Assembly (NCBI RefSeq): GCF_032337115.1
Contig: NZ_JAVXZY010000005.1
Coordinates: 186,001 to 250,000, forward strand
DNA length: 64,000 nt
Direction of reading: 5' to 3'
Source of the DNA: Roseateles_C aquae
GTDB lineage: Bacteria > Pseudomonadota > Gammaproteobacteria > Burkholderiales > Burkholderiaceae_C
In this document: in pieces, positions 53,638 through 61,665 of the stretch
Position numbering within the stretch: the stretch's first letter is position 1
How the letters are laid out: every line of letters starts with the position of its first letter
Made by a program: the position numbers and the translations under genes
Notes under the pieces: generated by a model
Database searches by the model: none
The model's input: the letters and a program-made list of their open reading frames with translations, nothing else
What the model was told of the DNA's origin: nothing

Positions 53638-54635
53638 CACTTGCAGCTGTCGCGCTCTTCGCGGTCCTTCCACGGGCCGCTGACGCCGAAGTCACCGCCG
53701 CCGGAGTAGAAGCTGCTGCTCGAGCCCAGGCTGCCGAAGGCCCCGGAGAAGAAGAACTGGCGCTGGTAGCCGCCAAGCTGCAGCCGTGAGGAGAACGACA
53801 GGCTGTCGAAGGCGCTGCCGTTCAGGATGGAGGTGGCCGAGTTCATGAAGAAGTCGACCGATTGGCCGAGCTTGTCCGAGAACGCGTTGTAGGACTCCGG
53901 CGCATAAGTCGACCAGAGGTTGTTGATTGCCGTGCCCACGGCATAGCCGGCTGCAAACGATGTGGTCAGGCGCGAGCCCACAAAGCTGGCCGTCTCGTAC
54001 AGCGCAGCGCGTACCGACAGTGAACCGACAGGCGCTGTGCGGTAGTCAAGGTAGATCTGCTTGATGGTGAAGTCAATGTTCGGTGCCGGTGTACTACCCA
54101 GCGCGATCAGGCCGCGATTGGCCGGGCGGCTTTGGGTCAGCGCGCGCTCGGCCATCGGGGAGAGCAGCAGGGACAGCTCGGTGGCCGCGGTAGGTGACAG
54201 CCGCGCGGCAGCCGCGTAGGTGTCGGCAAAGCCGAAGTGCTCGCCAATGCGCGCCAGCGTCGGCGTGTCGCACTTGGCTGCGACGATGTCCAGCAGCGCG
54301 GCCGGCTTGCTGCTATTGCTGGTGGCGTTGCCGTAGTAATAGGCCAGGTCGTTCAGCTCGGCGGCATTCATTGAAGCCAGCAGACGCTGCAGATCGGCCG
54401 CTGGCATACGCTTTAGATTGCTTTCGATCGTGTCCTGAAAACTGCCGGCAATGGCGGCCGGATACTCCCAGTGATAGCGGGCTCCCGGTGCGATGGACGC
54501 CTGCTGCAGGGTGCCGGTACCCGGTGTCAGCAGCGCTTCGCGCTTGCCCCCCTTGCAGTCATCATTGGCCGCCAGCGCGGGACCGAAAACGGCAAGCGAC
54601 ACGGCGCCGCTCAGAAAATTTCGACGGTTGCTCAT
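53637..54635 (-). CDS. Exported protein of unknown function, candidate Tat substrate
   Basis: A 332-aa protein. N-terminus NRRNFLSGAVSLAVFG fits a twin-arginine signal (RRxFL), with cleavage near ALAAND. Mature part: a Cys near residue 27 and one at the end (DSCK) that could pair; Ser/Ala/Tyr-rich sequence with helical middle (AALLDIVAAKCD) and a Gly/Ser/Phe-rich end (FFFSGAFGSLGSSSSFYSGGG). No known domain was recognised. Composition is slightly more AT-rich than its neighbours. Its stop overlaps the small membrane gene. Confidence 0.78.
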   Translation of the reverse strand: MSNRRNFLSGAVSLAVFGPALAANDDCKGGKREALLTPGTGTLQQASIAPGARYHWEYPAAIAGSFQDTIESNLKRMPAADLQRLLASMNAAELNDLAYYYGNATSNSSKPAALLDIVAAKCDTPTLARIGEHFGFADTYAAAARLSPTAATELSLLLSPMAERALTQSRPANRGLIALGSTPAPNIDFTIKQIYLDYRTAPVGSLSVRAALYETASFVGSRLTTSFAAGYAVGTAINNLWSTYAPESYNAFSDKLGQSVDFFMNSATSILNGSAFDSLSFSSRLQLGGYQRQFFFSGAFGSLGSSSSFYSGGGDFGVSGPWKDREERDSCK

Positions 54636-54776
54636 CTGAATCTCCCATGGTTTGCTGAGGCGCTGAACATTTGCTAACGGATTGGAGGCGTGGATCAGCG
54701 CCGGGCAAGTATTGGACAGAATCGAGGTGAAGGGCCATCTGTAAGCGCTTACAGGATGCGGCGGGCAACCACGTCA

Positions 54777-55493
54777 TTAACTTGTCACTGACGTGGCACC
54801 GGCTGCCTTCGTGCCGTCCTGGTGTGCGCCGGAGCATCCACTTCGCCTGCGTCCAGCAAGGTGGCGTATGGCCGCCGCCCCGAGCAACAGCGCCAGCGGC
54901 AGCAGATAGGCGAGTGACATCGGCACACGCTTGGCCGAGGACAGCACGAACAGCAGGCACAGCCAGTGGCTACCGGCGCGGTGCCAGCGCTGCCAGCGTG
55001 CGACGCCGAGCCAGCGCTGTGCTGCGCCGTTGGAACTCAGCGCCAGCAGGCTCAGCACCAGATAGCCAGAACCTCCCAACACCAAGCTCAGCGGCGAGGT
55101 CAGGCTGGCCCAGAGCGCCGGGCTGGCCAGCGCATGCAGCGCGACGATGCCCGCCGCATGCAGTGCATGAGAGCTGGCAAACAACAAGCCCCATTGGCGG
55201 CGTCGCTGCAACAGCCAGCTGCTGAAGGCGCCGGGCCACAAGCGCGGCCAGGCCGAGGCGGTATAGGCCAGCAGGAAGAAGAACAGCGAGCTGCGCGCGG
55301 TGGCGCGCACCTGGGCGCGCACGCCGTCCAGCTCCGGCCTGGGGCCGATCAGCAGCACGCACATCAGCAGCAGCGCCGCCGTGCCGAGTAGCCAGCAGCC
55401 CCAGGCCGAGCCCAGCGGCCCATACCAGGGGCTGCCGGCGCCGGCAGGCGGCGGCGGGCTTGGGGGCAGGCCAGGGGTGGGGACGTGGGCCAT
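54777..55493 (-). CDS. Ferric-reductase-like transmembrane (haem b) protein
   Basis: A 238-aa membrane protein with about six hydrophobic helices. SSHALHAAGIV and WHRAGSHW carry paired His residues placed like the haem ligands of the ferric-reductase/MsrQ transmembrane family. There is no flavin or NAD domain, so it would work as a haem-b electron carrier in the inner membrane. Unlike MsrPQ, no msrP gene is adjacent. Assignment is by motif and helix layout only. Confidence 0.65.
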   Translation of the reverse strand: MAHVPTPGLPPSPPPPAGAGSPWYGPLGSAWGCWLLGTAALLLMCVLLIGPRPELDGVRAQVRATARSSLFFFLLAYTASAWPRLWPGAFSSWLLQRRRQWGLLFASSHALHAAGIVALHALASPALWASLTSPLSLVLGGSGYLVLSLLALSSNGAAQRWLGVARWQRWHRAGSHWLCLLFVLSSAKRVPMSLAYLLPLALLLGAAAIRHLAGRRRSGCSGAHQDGTKAAGATSVTS

Positions 55494-55590
55494 GTCTTTT
55501 GGTCGGGCAGTGAAGATGCGCGGATGCTAGGCAGCTGGCCCCAAATGGGCGAGTTCAAATACGCACTGCTTACATGGCCAGGAGGCTTGT

Positions 55591-56247
55591 CTGAGAACCA
55601 CCGCGCATCGCAGCTACCACCACGGCAACTTGCGCCGCGCGGTGATCGATATGGCGCTGCAGCTGGCCGGCGAAAGCGGCGAGGATCGCGTCAGCCTGCG
55701 CGAAGTGGCACGGCGTATCGGTGTGTCCTCGGGCGCGCCGTTCCGGCATTTCGCCAGCCATGAGGCGCTGATGCAGGCGATCGCCGAGGAGGCGCTCGAA
55801 GGGCTGCGCCTGCAGATCGAGCGCGGCCAGCGTGGCGCGGCCGCGCGCGACAGCCTGGCTGCGCTGAAGGCCATGGGCGAAAGCTTTCTCGATTGGGCCT
55901 TGCAGCACCCGACGGCATTTCGCCTGACTTCCTCGCGACGGCTCTATCGCTTTGACAGCTCCGAGCGGCTGCGGGCCCAGTTCGCCGCGCTGCGCTCGCA
56001 CACGCTGCAGGCGGTGCGGCAGGCGCAGGCGGCCGGCCACTTTGTTGGCGCCTCACCTGAGCAGGCCGCACTGGGCTTGCGAGCCATGGCCTATGGCCTG
56101 GCGCGCATGCATATCGACGGCCAGTTGCCGCAATGGGAGGTGCCGGCCGGCGCGGTGCCGGAGACCTTGAAGCAGACGCTGTCGCTGATGGTGGACAGCC
56201 TGGCCAGCAGCACGGCGGGCCAGCCGTTGAAACGGTCGCAGCGCTGA
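55591..56247 (+). CDS. TetR-family regulator with an apparent CTG start
   Basis: The usual TetR entry sequence SYHHGNLRRAV lies upstream of the first ATG/GTG/TTG-type start that would give the whole domain. In frame, the only candidate is CTG 55591, five bases after a perfect AGGAGG (55580-55585). The protein is then 218 aa: helix-turn-helix SLREVARRIGVSSGAPFRHFASHEALMQAI and a WHG-type C-terminal domain (RLRAQFAALRSHTLQAVRQAQAAG). TTG 55630 is the alternative but would cut the first helix. The target is unknown; the gene stands between the FRD-like gene and a LysR gene. Confidence 0.75.
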   Translation: MRTTAHRSYHHGNLRRAVIDMALQLAGESGEDRVSLREVARRIGVSSGAPFRHFASHEALMQAIAEEALEGLRLQIERGQRGAAARDSLAALKAMGESFLDWALQHPTAFRLTSSRRLYRFDSSERLRAQFAALRSHTLQAVRQAQAAGHFVGASPEQAALGLRAMAYGLARMHIDGQLPQWEVPAGAVPETLKQTLSLMVDSLASSTAGQPLKRSQR

Positions 56248-56277
56248 AGGTGCGAAGGCCTGCAGCGCAAAGGACGC

Positions 56278-57156
56278 TCAACCGGGCTCGCTGCGCAGCA
56301 GCTCGGCCAGCCGCTGCCCGGCGCGGCCCAACGGTCGTTCCAGGCTTTGCACCAGCCAGGGCGTGAAGCGGTAGCGCGAGCCGCCTTCGTAAGCCAACTC
56401 GACCAGCTCGCCGCGGGCCAAGGCCTCGTCGACCAGATAGCGCGGCATCCAGCCAAAGCCCATGCCCATCAGCAGGGCCTGGCGCTTGGCCACGAAGCCT
56501 GAGAGGTAGAACACCCGCTCGCCGCCGAACATATGGCGGTCGTCGCCGCGTTCGCTGGAGTCCTGCACGCTGAGCTCGACATGGGCGTGCAGATCATCCA
56601 GCTGTGCGGGCCTGCCCAGCTGGGCCAGCGGGTGATCCGCGGCCACGCACAGCACGCACTCGACCTCGGGCTGGGCCCGCGCCTGCAGCAGCGCACCGGG
56701 GCTGAATTCCTTGGCCAGCATCAGATCGGCCGACTCCTTCTCGAAGCGGTACTGCACGCCGCCGAGAAATTCGATCTTCAGTTGCACACGGGTCGGCACG
56801 CCCTCATCGGCCAGGCGCTTGAGCGCGCGCAGGGTGTCGGCCAGCGGCAGGATGCCGTCGACAACGACCAGCAGCCGCGCCTCCCAGCCCGAGGCCAATT
56901 GCTGGGCCAGCGCCTCGACCTGGTGGGCCTGACGCAGCAGCCGCCGGCCTTCGTTCAGCACCGCCTCGCCGGCTGGGGTGAGCCGCACACGGTAGGCGCT
57001 GCGGTCCAGCAGCGGCAGGCGCAGCTGGGTTTCCAGCTTCTTCACCTGGTAGCTGACGGCCGAGGTCACCTTGTGCAGTTGCTCGGCCGCACTGGCAAAG
57101 CTGCCACAGCGAACCACGGCCTCCAAGGCCTCCAGCGCTTCCAGATCCAGCTTCAT
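56278..57156 (-). CDS. LysR-family regulator (ArgP/IciA-like), divergent from hppD
   Basis: A 292-aa protein. The helix-turn-helix is CGSFASAAEQLHKVTSAVSYQVKKLE; the linker and effector domain follow (GGVQYRFEKESADLMLA, then MGMGFGWMPRYLVDEAL). Its start is 121 bases from hppD on the other strand, so it likely controls hppD and the VOC gene. Possible effectors are tyrosine or hydroxyphenylpyruvate (inference). The AT-rich patch near 57187-57225 may contain its operator. Confidence 0.87.
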   Translation of the reverse strand: MKLDLEALEALEAVVRCGSFASAAEQLHKVTSAVSYQVKKLETQLRLPLLDRSAYRVRLTPAGEAVLNEGRRLLRQAHQVEALAQQLASGWEARLLVVVDGILPLADTLRALKRLADEGVPTRVQLKIEFLGGVQYRFEKESADLMLAKEFSPGALLQARAQPEVECVLCVAADHPLAQLGRPAQLDDLHAHVELSVQDSSERGDDRHMFGGERVFYLSGFVAKRQALLMGMGFGWMPRYLVDEALARGELVELAYEGGSRYRFTPWLVQSLERPLGRAGQRLAELLRSEPG

Positions 57157-57277
57157 GTTCTAAATCTTCGATGATGAATGGCGAGGAAATTCGCTTTTAT
57201 AGATGTTAAAGCCCTACAAGAATTGCGGTCAATCGCCTCTTTTCCGCTTGGGGGCGAGCCACAACGAGGAGACCTCC

Positions 57278-58345
57278 ATGAGCCAGCCGAGCAGCACCAC
57301 CGTCAGCACGCCGATCAGCAATCCCGTCGGCCTGCGTGGCATCGAATTCACCGAGTTCAGCGGCCCCTCGCTGCCCGCCCTCGAAGAGCTGTTCTGGGCC
57401 TTCGGCTTTTCCAAGCTGCGCCGCCATGCCAGCAAGGACATCAGCTATTTCCGCCAGAACGACATCCACTTCCTGCTCAATGGCGAGCGCGACGGCCACA
57501 GCGCCCAGTTCGCCCGCAAGCATGGCCCGTCAATCAGCGCCATGGGCTGGCGCGTCGAGAACGCCGAGGCGGCGCTGAAGGCGGCAGTGGCACGCGGTGC
57601 CGTCGAGGTGCCGGCGGCGATGAAGGATCATGCCTATCCGGCCGTGTGGGGCATCGGCGAGAGCATCATCTACTTCATCGATGCCGTGCAGGCCGGCCTG
57701 CCGAGCATCTATGAGCGCGATTTCATCGCACTGGAGCAGCCGCGCATCCAGGCCGACAAGGGCTTTTTGGTCGTCGACCACCTGACCAACAACGTGCTCC
57801 CCGGCGAGCAGGACAAGTGGGCCGCCTTCTACAAGGGCATCTTCGGTTTCACCGAGGTGCGCTACTTCGACATCCAGGGGGTCAAGACCGGCCTGACCAG
57901 CTTTGCGCTGCGCTCGCCCGATGGCAGCTTCTGTATCCCGATCAACCAGCCCAAGGACGACAAGGACCAGATCGCCGAGTACCTGCGCGAGTACAAGGGG
58001 CCGGGCGTCCAGCATCTGGCCTTCCTGACCGAGGACATCCTGGCCTCGCTGGACCAGCTCGAAGGCAGCGGTATTGAGACCTTGGAGATCGATGCCGACT
58101 ACTACCGCGAGGTGTTTGAGCGCGTGCCCGGCGTGCGCGAGGACCATGGCCGCATCCAGAAGCACCAGGTGCTGGTCGATGGCGACGAGCAGGGCTATCT
58201 GCTGCAGATCTTCACCAAGAACATCATCGGCCCGATCTTTGTCGAGATCATCCAGCGGGCCAACAACCTGGGCTTTGGCGAAGGCAATTTCGGCGCGCTG
58301 TTCCGCTCGCTGGAGAAGGACCAGGAGCGCCGTGGCGTGATCTGA
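57278..58345 (+). CDS. hppD: 4-hydroxyphenylpyruvate dioxygenase
   Basis: A 355-aa enzyme from ATG 57278 with GAGGAG upstream. It converts hydroxyphenylpyruvate to homogentisate in tyrosine degradation. The Fe(II) ligands are visible: His168 in VVDHLTNNV, His246 in GVQHLAFLTED and Glu323 in IFVEIIQR. The C-terminal segment GYLLQIFTKNIIGP and the final GFGEGNFGALFRSLEKDQ are typical. No homogentisate dioxygenase gene is adjacent. Confidence 0.95.
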   Translation: MSQPSSTTVSTPISNPVGLRGIEFTEFSGPSLPALEELFWAFGFSKLRRHASKDISYFRQNDIHFLLNGERDGHSAQFARKHGPSISAMGWRVENAEAALKAAVARGAVEVPAAMKDHAYPAVWGIGESIIYFIDAVQAGLPSIYERDFIALEQPRIQADKGFLVVDHLTNNVLPGEQDKWAAFYKGIFGFTEVRYFDIQGVKTGLTSFALRSPDGSFCIPINQPKDDKDQIAEYLREYKGPGVQHLAFLTEDILASLDQLEGSGIETLEIDADYYREVFERVPGVREDHGRIQKHQVLVDGDEQGYLLQIFTKNIIGPIFVEIIQRANNLGFGEGNFGALFRSLEKDQERRGVI

Positions 58346-58416
58346 GTGCCCGAACCAGGGCGCCGCCAAATCAGCGCCCTGGGCTTCAACTTCGCTAACG
58401 ATCAGGATCAACAACC

Positions 58417-58959
58417 ATGCAGATGCAGGGCATCCACCACGTCGCTTACCGCTGCCGTGATGTGCAGCAGACGATTGACTTCTACCGCGAGGCGCTGGGC
58501 ATGCCGCTGCTGCTGGCAATCTCGGAAGACCGCGTGCCCTCGACCAAGGCGCCCGATCCCTATATGCACATCTTCCTCGATGCGGGGCGCGGTAATGTGC
58601 TGGCCTTTTTCGAGATCCCCAACTCGCCGGCCATGGGCCGCGACGAGAACACGCCCGACTGGGTGCAGCACCTGGCCTTCCAGGTCGAGGACGAGGCGGC
58701 GTTGCTGGCGGCCAAGGCCCGGCTGGAAGGCCTGGGTCTGGAAGTCACCGGCCCGACCAACCACGAGATCTTCCAGTCGATCTATTTCCGCGATCCGAAC
58801 GGCCACCGCATCGAGTTGGCCGCCAACACCGTCAAGCCTGGCCAACTGGAGCGACTGCGTGAGCTGGCGCCGGCCATGATTGAGGAATGGGGCCGCACCC
58901 GCCGCACCGTGCGCCATGCAGCCTGGCTGCATGAGCAGGAGTTTGCGGCGGCGCCGTGA
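58417..58959 (+). CDS. VOC-family protein downstream of hppD
   Basis: A 180-aa glyoxalase-fold protein. Likely metal ligands are His8 (HHVAYRCRD), His85 (VQHLAFQVED), and Glu133 (GHRIELAAN), the same order as an extradiol or glyoxalase site. The final 40 residues (IEEWGRTRRTVRHAAWLHEQE) are a helical tail. It follows hppD by 71 bases, so it is probably cotranscribed and acts in tyrosine or aromatic catabolism; the exact reaction is not known. Confidence 0.86.
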   Translation: MQMQGIHHVAYRCRDVQQTIDFYREALGMPLLLAISEDRVPSTKAPDPYMHIFLDAGRGNVLAFFEIPNSPAMGRDENTPDWVQHLAFQVEDEAALLAAKARLEGLGLEVTGPTNHEIFQSIYFRDPNGHRIELAANTVKPGQLERLRELAPAMIEEWGRTRRTVRHAAWLHEQEFAAAP

Positions 58960-58968
58960 AGCAAGGAT

Positions 58969-60276
58969 CTAGTCACGCAGCAGGCGCCGGCCAGCAAACA
59001 GCAGCACGACGATCATCATGGCGAGGCTGAGCAGCAGCAGGCTGGCGCCGAGAGCGGCGGTGTCGGGGTGCGCCCAGGTGGTCTGCAGGCCAAGAGCATC
59101 CAGGTGGGCCAGCAGGGGCGCACAGATCTGCTGCGCCAAAGGCACCGAAAGCGTGATCGCCAGGGGCCCGAGTGCCGAGGCGAACGTCCGCCGTACGGCA
59201 AAGATGGCACCCTGGCGCTCGATCGGCGTGCGTTGCCGCCAGAGGATTTGCATGGCCGCGTTGACGGGGGGGTGGAAGAAGCTGAACAGGGCGGCCGCCA
59301 GACTCAGGGTCCCAGCCTGTTGCCCCAGGGCGTAGAGCGCGATCGACAAGGCGATGCCGGTGGCACCGATGTACAGGGTAGGAATCAAGGCCGCTCGCTG
59401 GCCCAATATGCCGCTGCAGATTCCACCCAAGAACAGCCCGATCCCGCCGCAAGCCATGATCTGGGCAATGGCGCCGGAGCCGTGCATCGTCAGTGCCAGC
59501 GGCGTTTGCATCGTGGTGAAAATCGTCGCGCCGAAATTGAGCATGCCGACGAAGATCAGCAGACGAAACAGCAGTCGCTGCTGGCGTATCCAGACGAAGC
59601 CAAAATTCAGTTCGGCCCTGAAATTGCTTCGGTAGCCGCGCAAGAGCTGCAGCAGCGCGGTGCTGCTGATCTGGCGCGGAAGCTCAAGCCGGGCGACGTT
59701 GACCAGGCTGGCGGCAAAGGCCAGCAGCATCAGCCCGAGCAAGGCCTGCAGGCCGGCATGCGTGAGCAGCGCAACTGCCAACAAGGGGGCTGCAACACCC
59801 ACGCCAGCCTCGATGGCCTCTTCATAGCCGGTGATGCGCGCCATCTGCGCTGCTGGCGACAGTGAAGAGACGGTCGCCAGCAGCGTGGGCCAGCGGACCG
59901 TCTGGATCAGCGCCAGTGTCAGCACCAGGAGCGACGCCAGCGGGACGTCGAAATCGAAAGCACGCTGCCAGAGCAGCGCCAGGGCCGCCAGCAACAGCGC
60001 GGCCAGGCTGCAGCCCTGCACCAACAGGCCGCGCGGCAGCTTGTCCAGCAGCGGTCCGATCAGCGGTGAGACACAGACGCCCGGCAGCGCAGAGAGCAAG
60101 GCCAGGGCGGCGAACAGCGCGTAGGAACCGGTGCGCTGATAGACCCAGACATCGAGAGCGAACACCAGGGTCGAGATGCTCATCGAGGCCAGACCCTCGA
60201 CCAGCAGGAAGCGCAGCGTGCGCTGCGCGCTGCGCCCCGGGTCCGGCGTGGCCAGGCTGGCCAAGCCGCCGCTCAA
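58969..60276 (-). CDS. MFS exporter of the ATP-grasp cassette
   Basis: A 435-aa protein with about twelve hydrophobic helices. Recognisable MFS_3/EntS-like segments: GPLLDKLPRGLLVQG (loop 2-3 motif A variant), a DVWVYQRTGSYALFAALALLSALPG start and RTPIERQGAIFAVRRTF in a late loop. EntS-like exporters of this kind export peptide-like siderophores. Its start overlaps the end of the upstream ATP-grasp-like gene by four bases (ATGA), so the product is most likely the compound made by the two upstream enzymes (inference). Confidence 0.88.
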   Translation of the reverse strand: MSGGLASLATPDPGRSAQRTLRFLLVEGLASMSISTLVFALDVWVYQRTGSYALFAALALLSALPGVCVSPLIGPLLDKLPRGLLVQGCSLAALLLAALALLWQRAFDFDVPLASLLVLTLALIQTVRWPTLLATVSSLSPAAQMARITGYEEAIEAGVGVAAPLLAVALLTHAGLQALLGLMLLAFAASLVNVARLELPRQISSTALLQLLRGYRSNFRAELNFGFVWIRQQRLLFRLLIFVGMLNFGATIFTTMQTPLALTMHGSGAIAQIMACGGIGLFLGGICSGILGQRAALIPTLYIGATGIALSIALYALGQQAGTLSLAAALFSFFHPPVNAAMQILWRQRTPIERQGAIFAVRRTFASALGPLAITLSVPLAQQICAPLLAHLDALGLQTTWAHPDTAALGASLLLLSLAMMIVVLLFAGRRLLRD

Positions 60277-61664
60277 ACGTGCTCCGCGGCCGCTGGCGGC
60301 TGGGCCAGATGTGCAATGCTGGCAGGCTCGTCAACCAGCAGCGTGGCGCAAATGCCGTTCAAACGGGCATCGCCTACAGCGAGCCTGCGTTGTTCAGCAT
60401 TGCGCTCTATTCGCACATAGGGTGCGGCCTCAGCACTGCCAAAGACAAAGGGGCTGACGCTGTAGCCGAGCAACTCGCTGCGCGAATCGCCCACGAAGGC
60501 AAAGGGCAGAGGGGTGGGGCTGACGTTTTGCTGCAGCACCCAGGGCAAGGTGTCTGCCTTTGCTTTTGCAATCGCCTGCTGCCACTGTGCGTCGCTGCAT
60601 TCGCAACCGATCAGCACGTGCAGAGACGCCCTCGAATGAGTTCGCTTGAGCACGAGGGATCTGCGCTGCTCGAGCGCCAGCGTGGAGAGATCGCCGTCGG
60701 TGCTGTCCTGCTCGGCCGGACGCAGAACACGTGTCCAGGGCACCAGAGCATTGACCAGTTGGCGCTCGTCGGTACTGAGCAGCGGCGACTCGTGTTCCGC
60801 CAACTCGCTCAATGCGGCCAAGGCCAGCTTGCTTTCGACGCCGAGGTCGGAGGGATCCGAAGCCAGCAGGCAATCGCAGCGCAGCGCGCGCTGCAGCAGC
60901 GCCAGGGTGCTGGCGGTGCGTGCGGCCTCATGCGCCAGCGAGGCAAAGCGCCAGACAATGTCGACCGGCCCGGCGCGGTCGCGCAAGCTGGTGCCGCTGC
61001 AATGCAGTTCCTCGGTGCAACGCACGCTGGCATTGAGTCCGGGCAGGCTGGCGTTGAGCCGGTTGGCAAAGAGCTGGGCGTGGCGGCGGTCGTAGTCGCC
61101 CAACTGTGCATCGATCAGCACAACCAGACGGCAGCGGCGCTTGTCACGGCAGGCCATCAGCTGAGCGACATAGTTGCAGATGGCCGGCCACAGCCTGGGC
61201 ACGCGATGGCGGCCGCCCCAGGCCATGGTATTGAGCTGCGCAGCACGTTGTTGCGCAAACTCAAGTTCGAAATACCAGCCCAGGCCGGAGTCCAGATTCA
61301 ACTCGAGCAACTTCAGCTGCCCTTCGACCAGGATGCCATCGGGCCGGGCAATCGGAGCCAGCGCTGGGCCGCGTTCGCGCGCTGCCAGCACCAGCGACCG
61401 TTGGTCGGCGCGGCACCAGCGACCCTCAGCATCGAGCTGAAGACTGAGGCGGCGCGCCAACTGCAGCAGTTGATGAACCTGCCCCTGCATGCCTTGCATC
61501 TGCTGACGCGGCAGCATCAATGGGCTGAGTGCGTAGGCCCCAGCCTCGTGCAAGGCCTCGTGCTGGCGCAGCTGCGCCGCAGTTTCGCTGGCCCAGACGC
61601 GCAACGCGGGCCGCTGCCAGTCGGCGTGGCCAGTGCTGGCAGGCAAGGGGGGCAGGGGCGGCAT
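60273..61664 (-). CDS. ATP-grasp-like protein 2 (divergent paralogue)
   Basis: A 463-aa cytoplasmic protein from ATG 61662-61664 (MPPLPPLPAS), one base after the upstream stop. A KLLELNLDSGLGWYF stretch (Glu121, Asn123, Asp125) resembles the Mg-binding ExN segment of glutathionylspermidine-synthase and circularly permuted ATP-grasp enzymes. A C-terminal SLVLKRTHSRASLHVLIG segment with Lys and Gly matches the ATP-binding half, but it lacks the Gly-rich RGRGVFV loop of its neighbour. So it may be a weak or inactive partner, or specific for another substrate. Family assignment is by motif only. Confidence 0.6.
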   Translation of the reverse strand: MPPLPPLPASTGHADWQRPALRVWASETAAQLRQHEALHEAGAYALSPLMLPRQQMQGMQGQVHQLLQLARRLSLQLDAEGRWCRADQRSLVLAARERGPALAPIARPDGILVEGQLKLLELNLDSGLGWYFELEFAQQRAAQLNTMAWGGRHRVPRLWPAICNYVAQLMACRDKRRCRLVVLIDAQLGDYDRRHAQLFANRLNASLPGLNASVRCTEELHCSGTSLRDRAGPVDIVWRFASLAHEAARTASTLALLQRALRCDCLLASDPSDLGVESKLALAALSELAEHESPLLSTDERQLVNALVPWTRVLRPAEQDSTDGDLSTLALEQRRSLVLKRTHSRASLHVLIGCECSDAQWQQAIAKAKADTLPWVLQQNVSPTPLPFAFVGDSRSELLGYSVSPFVFGSAEAAPYVRIERNAEQRRLAVGDARLNGICATLLVDEPASIAHLAQPPAAAEHV

Positions 61665-61665
61665 C

